DNA from: Ruminiclostridium sp.
Lineage (GTDB): Bacteria; Bacillota; Clostridia; Oscillospirales; Oscillospiraceae
Length of the DNA stretch: 53,834 nt
Reading direction: 5' to 3'
Assembly: GCA_022792035.1 (NCBI GenBank)
Contig: JAAWAE010000104.1
Span: 1 to 53,834, forward strand
This document shows positions 43,565-51,300 of this stretch, one piece after another (within the stretch, counting starts at the first letter, position 1; the number at the start of each line of letters is the position of its first letter). The notes under the pieces are model-generated. The model ran no database searches. It saw nothing but the letters and a program-made list of their open reading frames with translations, and was not told the DNA's origin. The position numbers and the translations under genes are program-made.

Positions 43565-44138
43565 GCTACCCTCACTAGGGAACAAACAAGAGCCGGGAAG
43601 CCTTGATAGACAATGATTTTTACGTTTTTATTATACTATGAATCAGCTGGAGTTGCAAGAAAAATCAAGAGGTAAATGGAATGGAATTTATGAAGTTGTG
43701 CGCTTTTTGTGCGCTATCCAAAATATGGAAATAGTGGGTTTTTGGTGAGCTTGATTCTGGAGTACCATCTCCACCTGAGTTGAATCCCAACAAATTTCAG
43801 AGATTCCAGGTATTTTATCTCTTGCACTTTCTGATTCCAAAAAAATTTTTATACATTGTAGCACGCGCCACGTTCATCATAGATTTATTGATTCTTTCCT
43901 CTATGTGATGGGGGGATACTTGCAGAATTTCATATTCAAAATGTCATTCAGAATGTATGCTGCCAATCAAAAGGAAACCCGTGAAAATAGTATGATAATT
44001 CAAAATTATCTCGAAAAAACCGCCACCTCTTCAGAGGTGGGAATAGTATTTTGATATAGTTAACATTCTGCAGTATCATTTATTTCGCCGGTTTCTGCCC
44101 GTTATTTACATATTTTTTTATAATTTTTGATAAATATA

Positions 44139-44167
44139 TTGACAATTTGATCCAATTATGGTATCCT
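44139..44167 (+). promoter_or_regulatory. Sigma-A promoter of the 439-aa gene
   Basis: TTGACA (44139-44144), 17-bp spacer, TATCCT (44162-44167). It implies a leader of about 205 nt. Confidence 0.65.
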
Positions 44168-44212
44168 ACATAGGAAAGATACTCGCGACCAAAGAAATTT
44201 CTGATATCTAAT

Positions 44213-44235
44213 TATTTATTACAAAGTAATAAATA
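44213..44235 (+). promoter_or_regulatory. Inverted repeat in the leader of the 439-aa gene
   Basis: TATTTATTAC, AAA, GTAATAAATA: a perfect 10+10 inverted repeat, flanked by two direct copies of CGACCAAA (about 44186 and 44245). Confidence 0.5.
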
Positions 44236-44379
44236 CCAAGATTTCGACCAAAAGCTTTAAACAAATTGTGGTATATTTTATGTGTATATATAGTTATATA
44301 AAAATATTATATACAACCAAGAAATACCATTTATTTTATTGAGATTCTTATGATAAAAGGAGGGCTATGAAAGTCAAAG

Positions 44380-45699
44380 ATGAAATTAAATGAGAGTAAT
44401 TTGAGTTTCCTGTATGTAGGGCAAATTTTCAAAAGCTTCAACGAGTTGTATTTCACCGTTACTGGTAAAAAATTTGGAGGTGGGAAAGGTAACAAAGAAT
44501 CCGCAGAAAGGGAGTTTTGTCGACACTTCAAGTATGACTTTTTGCGAAATACTGATCCGAATGAGAAATCAGAAAGAAAACTGATCATACTTGAAATATA
44601 TGATACACCACTAGCTTATAAGGAAAACAGAGGAAGGCGTGGCTCCTATTCGGATTTTTTAAGGCCATTGATTCTAATGAAGTCTGAGTTTAGCGGTAAA
44701 ATCCATAGATTTTATAATGAGGCTGGTGTCATCGGTAGGTATGTCCACCATCTAATGGAAAACTCAAATGTTTTTTCTAACCTAAATAGGATGGATCCAT
44801 ATGAATATAACCCCTGGAAGATTCTCGAAGATGATACATCCGCTGTCAGTGAATATAAACGCAATTTTTTCTATCAAGAGCGCAAAATCTTTATTGAGAA
44901 TTTGAATGCTCTCCAAAAGGCTGGACTTCTTAAATGGAATTATTATCACATGCTTATTCCTTCTGTAACGTTCGATATTGAAGGCACAAAATACTCCAGA
45001 GCGAAAGAAAATGTGGCAATTCATGCTGATTTATCAAGAATGGAACGATTCTGGGCAGAGATACGTGAGGATAAAAACTGCGCCATAACACATAAAGCAC
45101 TTACTTGCTTGCATATTTTTACGGATGAATGGATAAATACGCTACGCTACGACGACTATACATCTTTATTGGCATTGGAAAAGGTTAAAAGACATCCTAT
45201 TCTTGCTTCGGAACAACAGGAGGAGGCAATTTATAACCTAGGGGTATTTATGAGACAACTTACTATAAAAAAGTGCAAAAAAATGAAATGTCTTCCGCCT
45301 GTAAATGAAGTCCCCAATGATTATAAATTTTTTGATAATCCGATTTACAGAAAAACATATTATAACCTAGAAAAGGATTATTATCCCTGGTTAATTGGCT
45401 GTGATGTTATTTGGCGGGAAGTATCTTATCAAGTAACTGGAACTGATGAGGAAATTAACGAGTATCTTGGGTATGATCTCAAAACAGCAGACCCCCAAAG
45501 ACTGGCTGACAATCTATCTAATACGTTTATAAAATATATGGGTGCCCATATGGAGAAGTTCAAATTTACTGCTCAAGACTATGACGATCTCATTCCCCCT
45601 GCATTTGGACGTATTCCAATTATCAACCCCACTCCATTATGTAGAAGTGTCTCAGTCACTAATCTACATAAATCATTAAAAGGATTATATGCAGTATAA
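44380..45699 (+). CDS. Uncharacterised 439-aa accessory protein
   Basis: No family is firmly recognised. The first 100 residues (YVGQIFKSFNELYFTVTGKK ... KLIILEIYDTPLAYKENRG) resemble the N-terminal module of many Firmicutes phage and integrative-element proteins, with the usual pattern of YKNYKELC-like, then ITEIYD-like, motifs. The rest is aromatic- and charge-rich, cytosolic and without membrane segments. The good GGAGGG site lies 15 bp upstream and fits better an 8-codon overlapping frame at 44367, so translation may be coupled. It is strongly AT-rich and followed by palindromic repeat copy 1. Confidence 0.75.
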   Translation: MKLNESNLSFLYVGQIFKSFNELYFTVTGKKFGGGKGNKESAEREFCRHFKYDFLRNTDPNEKSERKLIILEIYDTPLAYKENRGRRGSYSDFLRPLILMKSEFSGKIHRFYNEAGVIGRYVHHLMENSNVFSNLNRMDPYEYNPWKILEDDTSAVSEYKRNFFYQERKIFIENLNALQKAGLLKWNYYHMLIPSVTFDIEGTKYSRAKENVAIHADLSRMERFWAEIREDKNCAITHKALTCLHIFTDEWINTLRYDDYTSLLALEKVKRHPILASEQQEEAIYNLGVFMRQLTIKKCKKMKCLPPVNEVPNDYKFFDNPIYRKTYYNLEKDYYPWLIGCDVIWREVSYQVTGTDEEINEYLGYDLKTADPQRLADNLSNTFIKYMGAHMEKFKFTAQDYDDLIPPAFGRIPIINPTPLCRSVSVTNLHKSLKGLYAV

Positions 45700-45762
45700 A
45701 TAATAAGTGCACCTCCAAATCTAAAACCAGATACATATTTACAAAAAATTATGTTCTAAAAG

Positions 45763-45875
45763 GTTATAAGATCATACAAAAATTGACGCTAGTTCGCTTC
45801 CTAGGAAAGCCCAGGTATTTACCTCTGCTTATCCTCAAAGGCCGTTCCAGCGTCAATTTTTCTATAATTTCATAG
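45763..45875 (+). repeat. Palindromic cassette-like repeat, copy 1
   Basis: About 113 bp. Outer arms AATTGACGCT (45781-45790) and AGCGTCAATT with AT-rich extensions that also pair (TTATAAGATCATAC with the reverse of TATAATTTCATA). The inside has diverged from copies 2 and 3 but keeps CAGGTA-TTTACC. It lies 64 bp after the 439-aa gene. Confidence 0.85.
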
Positions 45876-46303
45876 TTCATAGGGTATTCAAAAGATTCCT
45901 CAGCTGTGCCTGACTGAAATAATGGAACCGTGATTTGTGTGCAAAAGTGCCACTAAGACAGCAAAAGACCCTTTCGTATCGGTATGGAGCCGATACGAAA
46001 GGGTCTTTTTTGTGCTGAATATGGGGCGGATCCGTTTTTCGGAACAGGGGAACTGCTCTGACGATGCTGAAAATAAAAGAAGAAATGAGCGCAAAAACTG
46101 CCCTTTTTATTTATAAGCTTCAAAACGTGTTATATATAATGCAAAAGGATTGCTGGACGGCTCCCTTTTTGATATCATCATGGTAGGGCAAGGAAGCTAT
46201 ACCTGTTCATATGAGCAAATTTAGGAAGATAAGGGGGATATAACCCCTGGATGGGTCGGTAAAAGTATTATGAAAATCAAGTCAAGGAATGCTTGGCGTT
46301 ATA
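45876..46303. other. Gene-free stretch: spacer plus conserved noncoding block (copy B)
   Basis: 45876-45960 shows nothing recognisable. 45963-46303 is the left part of duplicated module copy B: terminator, then about 290 bp conserved with 16077-16353, including the 14-codon frame MVGQGSYTCSYEQI near 46180. Confidence 0.5.
45963..46009. terminator. 20-bp stem terminator (copy B)
   Basis: AAAAGACCCTTTCGTATCGG (45963-45982), 7-nt loop, perfect complement to 46009 and more T. Counterpart of 16030-16076; here no plus-strand gene precedes it, so it most likely ends the XRE transcript from the right. Confidence 0.93.
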
Positions 46304-46618
46304 TTACTTTGAACGCAGGAATCGGTTGATAATTCCCAACAGCATCAGCAGATCACTTTCGTCCAACTGCTGCATACCATCCAATGCTTTTTGAAGTAAT
46401 TCTGGGTTTTGCGTTGACTCATCAAAAAATTGCTGAGGCGTGATCTCAAAGTAATCGCAGATTGCAAAAAACTCTTTGAGGGGAGGCAGTGCTTTTCCGG
46501 AGGAAATGTTATAAATATAGCCGCGGCTATGCCCTAAATCATAGCTCATCTGATATTCTGAGACACCCTTTTTTAGTCTGAGCTGTGTGATACGCTCCCG
46601 TACAAAATCTTCCTGCAT
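46304..46618 (-). CDS. XRE-family regulator, copy B
   Basis: A 104-aa HTH regulator differing from the protein of 16354-16668 at three positions (N4D, L50F, H102R); HTH pattern QMSYDLGHSRGYIYNISSG. Same ribosome site and divergent layout. With near-identical DNA-binding helices, both proteins probably recognise the same operators, allowing cross-regulation of the two modules. Confidence 0.9.
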   Translation of the reverse strand: MQEDFVRERITQLRLKKGVSEYQMSYDLGHSRGYIYNISSGKALPPLKEFFAICDYFEITPQQFFDESTQNPELLQKALDGMQQLDESDLLMLLGIINRFLRSK

Positions 46619-46852
46619 CTGTTATCACCTCTATCCGTTCATATTATCTTGTTTTTCTATACATGCAGTCTAATATTTTTTGTCTTTTTCAGTTGAAATA
46701 TCAAAAAATATATGTTATATTAGCGATGGTGACATAAAATATTGAACATTTATGGGTGGAGGAACTGCGGACGATGTGTTGGCAGATTATCCGTATACCA
46801 GTGAAGTGGATGGTCACCCGGGGTACTCGTTGCAGCGAAGGACGATGCTGCA

Positions 46853-46987
46853 ATGGACAGGTTCATGAAAGAGATCGAAGGGAAATCTCAAAGTGAGGGC
46901 CTTTCAGAAGTGGGAGAGGCCAAAAGTGCGCAAAAGAAGGGAGAAATCGAAATCGAATACCCGGAGGAACTGGAGCGGATGGTGTGA
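46853..46987 (+). CDS. Possible small charged protein
   Basis: A 44-codon frame, very acidic and Lys-rich (MDRFMKEIEGKSQSEG ... EYPEELERMV). It ends in a GTGA overlap with the next frame, which suggests translational coupling. No family and only a weak ribosome site, so this is tentative. Confidence 0.35.
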   Translation: MDRFMKEIEGKSQSEGLSEVGEAKSAQKKGEIEIEYPEELERMV

Positions 46988-47169
46988 CGATTAGGATTGT
47001 AGATTCCTATGTAAACCGTGACGATTCTGATCAGTATGCCGTATATGTATCAGCAGAGATCGTTTCGGTGAAAGAAGATGAAGAAAGTGTATGTTATTTT
47101 GCTGACGTGTACGACAGTGAAGGCTGTGATCTGCCCCAAGTGCGGCTGAACCGGACGTTCCCAGCATAG
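46984..47169 (+). CDS. Possible small protein of unknown function
   Basis: 61 residues starting at GTG 46984 (TIRIVDSYVNRDDSDQYAVY, beta-strand-like; CDLPQVRLNRTFPA at the end). It overlaps the preceding stop by GTGA. It lies between copy B of the XRE gene and the short zinc-ribbon frame. Not recognised. Confidence 0.4.
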   Translation: MTIRIVDSYVNRDDSDQYAVYVSAEIVSVKEDEESVCYFADVYDSEGCDLPQVRLNRTFPA

Positions 47170-47231
47170 GGTTAAATATCCTATCATTCTTGATTCCACT
47201 GTAAGTATAAAAATGGAGAAGGGAATGTAAA

Positions 47232-47372
47232 ATGGAAGAAATGTCGTGGCGTTTTTGCCCTAGCTGTGGAAAAGTGATTGGTAAGGGCGTTAGTATTTGC
47301 CCGAATTGCAAACAATCTGCGGATTCAAGGTCGGCGAATGCCTTGGAACGGATGTTAATTTATATAAATTGA
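47232..47372 (+). CDS. Short zinc-ribbon protein, truncated paralogue
   Basis: 46 residues: MEEMSWRFCPSCGKVIGKGV then ICPNC, closely matching the first 26 residues of the zinc-ribbon membrane protein at 17013, but the linker and both membrane helices are missing and the frame ends after about 20 unrelated residues. Either a decayed copy or a free-standing zinc-ribbon peptide. GAAGGGA lies before the ATG. Confidence 0.55.
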   Translation: MEEMSWRFCPSCGKVIGKGVSICPNCKQSADSRSANALERMLIYIN

Positions 47373-47409
47373 AGAAAAGCTGTTGACAAGAGATGGAGTG
47401 ATATCTAAA

Positions 47410-48021
47410 ATGAGAAAACGAATTAAGGTTTTATTGTTTGCTGTTATGGCAGTATGTTGCTTAAGTGCCTGTACAGAACATACAGATGAACTAGAAAATG
47501 CAAATAGTGATGCTAATTTGAATATACCAGCAATGAAAAGTCATATTGTTGATTCTACCTTTGACTTTACTCCGTCCGAATTTTATGAAGTATTTGGAAA
47601 TACATTGCCAGATGGATATGAATTAAATACTGAGTTGGTTCATAATGTATTTCTCAATAATATGCTTCAAATATCAATATTATATTCTGACTCAAAAAGT
47701 GAAAACCGAAACACAGGGGTTAATGTTGCGTTCGGGTACGTTGAAGAAACAGATACAATATCGCAAATCATGCTATGGAGCAGTACAGAAACACCAACTG
47801 ATGTCTTTGAGACATTGCTTTCGTGGTACTTAAAGGTCATTTTGCCGGAAATGAGCACCGAGACATATGAGACCGCAGTTGAGAAGTTCTTAACTGACTT
47901 CAAAGAAGATAGAGATGCTTTTTCAGTAATTATGGGAGATAACTATGTAATTGCAATCAAAAGAGTCTCTGGATTTGATGGAGCACTTGTTTATCATTAT
48001 GTATCAATCGCATTGAAGTGA
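47410..48021 (+). CDS. Predicted lipoprotein of unknown function
   Basis: A 203-aa secreted protein. Signal sequence MRKRIKVLLFAVMAVCC with lipobox LSAC (Cys at about residue 21), so it is likely lipid-anchored outside the membrane. The mature part is acidic and mixed alpha/beta (FTPSEFYEVFGNTLPDGYEL); no family recognised. An in-frame TTG at 47383 is a weaker start. TTGACA-17-TAAAAT overlaps the start region. It is followed by a terminator and palindromic repeat copy 2. Confidence 0.75.
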   Translation: MRKRIKVLLFAVMAVCCLSACTEHTDELENANSDANLNIPAMKSHIVDSTFDFTPSEFYEVFGNTLPDGYELNTELVHNVFLNNMLQISILYSDSKSENRNTGVNVAFGYVEETDTISQIMLWSSTETPTDVFETLLSWYLKVILPEMSTETYETAVEKFLTDFKEDRDAFSVIMGDNYVIAIKRVSGFDGALVYHYVSIALK

Positions 48022-48030
48022 GAATATAAA

Positions 48031-48060
48031 AACGCCTCTAGGCGAAACTAGGGGCGCTTT
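48031..48060 (+). terminator. Terminator after the lipoprotein gene
   Basis: CGCCTCTAG (48033-48041) pairs with CTAGGGGCG (48048-48056) with one G-T pair; preceded by A5 and followed by CTTT. Confidence 0.7.
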
Positions 48061-48090
48061 CTGTAGATAGAGCTATATTATGTTTTGAAA

Positions 48091-48205
48091 GATTATAAAA
48101 TCATACAGAAATTGACGCTGTTTCGGCTTCGAGCGGGCCCCAGGTAATTACCCTCGCTCAATCTCAAAAGCTGTTTCAGCGTTAATCCTTCTACGATTTC
48201 ATAAT
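48091..48205 (+). repeat. Palindromic cassette-like repeat, copy 2
   Basis: About 115 bp. Left arm ATTATAAAATCATACAGAAA then TTGACGCTG; inner stems GCTTC/GAAGC-like, CGAGCGGG/CCTCGCTC and the mini-palindrome GGTAATTACC; right arm CAGCGTTAA...TACGATTTCATAAT. The left flank matches copy 1 for 35 further bases, the centre matches copy 3. Confidence 0.88.
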
Positions 48206-48264
48206 ACTTCGGCAAATGATTCCACGCTCAATTTTGATTATCCCTAAACCCATTTCCTCCTCCG

Positions 48265-48293
48265 TTGATATTTAGGTAGTTTTCCTGTATAAT
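48265..48293 (+). promoter_or_regulatory. Sigma-A promoter of the DUF4011 helicase gene
   Basis: TTGATA (48265-48270), 17-bp spacer, TATAAT (48288-48293), 45 bp before the ATG. Confidence 0.85.
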
Positions 48294-48337
48294 ACCCCAT
48301 AGTATAAACAACATTTCCAGAATGAGGCGGTGTCTAA

Positions 48338-51300
48338 ATGGTAGATATAGAAAGCAGGCTTGACAACTGGAAAAAGAAGCTATTGGATATGAGCAAAAGG
48401 AATCCTCTGCTCAATTATCGAGATACCCGCCGATCCAACCTTCGGATTCAAAAACCGGGTATCTATGAACTGTGGGACAGCTTTGTAATCAATGATATCC
48501 CTCTGGAATTCCCCTTTGAGGAGGATGAAGCAAAGGTTTCTCTCACAAAGGAGAAGGAAACAGAGGACTTTGGGGCTGTACAGACAAATCAGCCAATCAA
48601 GGAACAACGTCTCACGCTGGACAACCTTCGAAAGAAGACCAAACTCTTCATTGAGGAACAGGGAGTGAATATACTGTATCTCTCTTTTGGCTTTTTACGT
48701 TGGACAGAAGCAGACCATTCTAAGGTACAACTTGACTCGCCACTCGTGCTGGTTCCGGTTTCTATTACTCGTAAATCGGCAACATCCCCTTTTGTTTTGT
48801 CTCTGCGTGAGGATGAGATTTCCGTCAACGCAACCCTTGCTTATAAACTGGACAATGATTTCGGAATCAAGCTCCCTGAATTTGAATTCAAAGAAGAGCT
48901 TGCGGATTACTTTACACAGATTCAGCAATTGATTACCCGCAATCACTGGGAAATTGTCCTGGAAGTAGGACTGTGCTTGTTGTCATTCCATAAAATCAAT
49001 ATGTATCACGACTTGGAAAAGCATCAACAGGCGATTCTAAACCACCCCATTATTCGAGCTCTGGGTGGAGATAACTCCGCAGTGGCCTCTGACCTATCTT
49101 TCATCACTCATTTTGACCATGACCGAAATTCATCACCTGAGCATACCTTTCAAATCGTAGACGCAGATGCCAGCCAGCAAGACGCAATCCTCTGTGCCAG
49201 GAAAGGGTACAGCTTTGTTTTACAGGGCCCACCAGGAACAGGAAAAAGCCAAACTATAACAAATATCGTTGCAGAGTGTTTGGCAGATGGAAAAAAGGTC
49301 CTCTTTGTTTCGGAAAAAGCAGCTGCTCTGGATGTTGTATATAAACGGCTGAAGAACGCTGAATTAGATGATTTCTGTTTGATTCTTCATAGCGATAAGG
49401 AGAACAAAAAGAATACACTGGCTCAGCTGCACCGTGTTCTGAACCTTTCCGGTCAAAGTACATCCGTCCGCGAAGATGCTTATCAAAAACTGGATCGGTT
49501 AAATGCAGACCGAGCCCGCCTGAACGAGTATTCTAGTGCCTTATTTACGGTAATTGAACCCCTACATAAAACCATTTATGAAGTCAATGGAATTTTGGCT
49601 GATCTATCTCAATATGAAGATATTGTATTTCCCATCGAAGAAATTCAGCAAATCACTCAGCCGACGTTCACAAATTATATCAACACATTGGACCGCTTTG
49701 CCGCGATAGCTGCCAGTATGAATAACGACTATCAAAGCAATCCTTGGTATGGAACTAATATACCGTTTGTCAGCAATGAGCTGCGTTCAAACACCTCTGC
49801 ATATCTGGAGCGGCTCATTCCCAAAGTAAATCGTCTGTCAGAGCTCAGCCAAGCAGCTGCATCTGCATTGGATATTTCTGTGATTCCCTCCTGTGACACT
49901 CTAGCACGTACTGCCGTGATTCTGGAAGTGGCTGGACAAGCTCCCAAAGTCCCAATCCACTGGCTTATCGACCAAGAGGATATATCCTTATGGGCAGAAG
50001 AAATCGCGGACCTAAAAGCAACTCAAAGGACCTTCACGGAACTGCGAGAAGCAATCCGTGCGCTTCACCAGGATATTTTGCAAAAAGATGCCACAGCTGA
50101 TTTTTCAAATTTTGAAACCCTTACAACGACGAATGAGATCGACGCTCATATTGATGCCATCTCTACTCACCTGTCCTCTTCTCAGCCTTGCTATGCAAAG
50201 TGGCAGGGCTTGTCGAATCCATCGACCCCAAGGACACTTTACATCGCCGCATCAGAAAAAGTTGGCGTTTATAACATAATTTGTCAGAAAATCTCTGAGA
50301 ATTATGAAAACGAAATCTTTGACATTGATTTTAATGCACTGTATCTTCGGTTTAAGGCAAAATCTCAATCTACCTTCAAAGCTATAAACCCCCAATATCG
50401 AGCGGATAAGAAGCAAATCCAAAACCTCTCCCGCAGGCTGGGTACAACACTTACGGATGAGGAAATTTTCGATGTCCTCCAGCAACTCCGGCAAATGGAC
50501 GAACATAGAAAATGGGTAGATGAAAATGAAGACTCTTTGCAAGCGATTTTTGGCCCGTTATATCAAGGAAAGAATACAGATTTTACAGAGTTGGAGCGGC
50601 TTCTGGATGCCTATGCCCACATGCAGACCTGTATAGAACACCTACATGAGCTTCGGAGTCTCATTCAGCAAAGCAAAGGAAAAGAGTCTCAGCTTCAACA
50701 ACACTACGGTTCCCTTTATTCTGGACTGGATACAGATTGGGATACCGTTCAACATGCGCTAGATTGGACAAAAAATTTCTCCGAAACGATAGAACAAAGC
50801 AACGGATATGGAGAAGCATTTTTCCGCAACATCTGCAACTACGATGATAAAGTCGAACAGTGCAAATTATACAGCGTTCAAATAAAAGAGACTTTAGCGG
50901 ATATTGACCCTGAACTTTCATGGTTCCAGAATCTTTTCCAGATACCGGATCAATGGACCGCTATGCCCCTCTTTGAGCTGACCGCTCGTCTGCACAGGTG
51001 TGCGAATGACTTAGCAGCATTGGAAGAATGGATCGACTTCCGAACCGCTCGCAGCCAATGCTATGAATTGGGATTAGAGGATTATATCCGGCAAATTGAA
51101 ACCATGCACATAGATGCCAAATCGATTGTCCCCATATTCAAAAAACGGTTTTTCCGCTTATGGTTGGATGCTGTCTTGCCAGAATACCCAGTTGTAGCTT
51201 CATTTCGTCGAAAAAGTCAAGAAAGTGTAATCCAGGAATTTAACCAGCTGGACAAGCTGCAATTTGAAATAGCCAGCACCCGTATCCGCTCCAAGTTAAT

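Larger units (their letters stand above)
43565..44379. other. AT-rich gene-free stretch at the left edge of the island
   Basis: No gene is supported. It contains a partial copy of the tRNA terminator (43591-43602), a minus-strand hairpin with T6 (CCACCTCT/AGAGGTGG at 44023-44040), a promoter at 44139-44167 and a long leader with inverted and direct repeats for the 439-aa gene. Confidence 0.6.
45963..46757. repeat. Duplicated XRE module, copy B
   Basis: Counterpart of 16030-16806 in the same orientation, about 30 kb apart. Similarity covers the terminator, the noncoding block, the regulator gene and the divergent control region, ending at TGAACATTTATGGG. Beyond that the small genes differ until a zinc-ribbon start reappears at 47232. 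Confidence 0.9.

Noticed and set aside
44023-44040. Plus-strand terminator before the 439-aa gene
   Set aside because: The CCACCTCT/AGAGGTGG stem has its T-run only on the minus strand, and no minus-strand gene is seen to its right; probably a leftover.
44331-44588. Minus-strand 85-aa frame over the start of the 439-aa gene
   Set aside because: Antisense to a gene with a longer, better supported frame; no ribosome site or family.
46752-46868. 38-codon frame MGGGTADDVLADYPYTS... after the copy B operator
   Set aside because: It overlaps the better supported 46853 frame, has no clear ribosome site and is unlike its counterpart in copy A.
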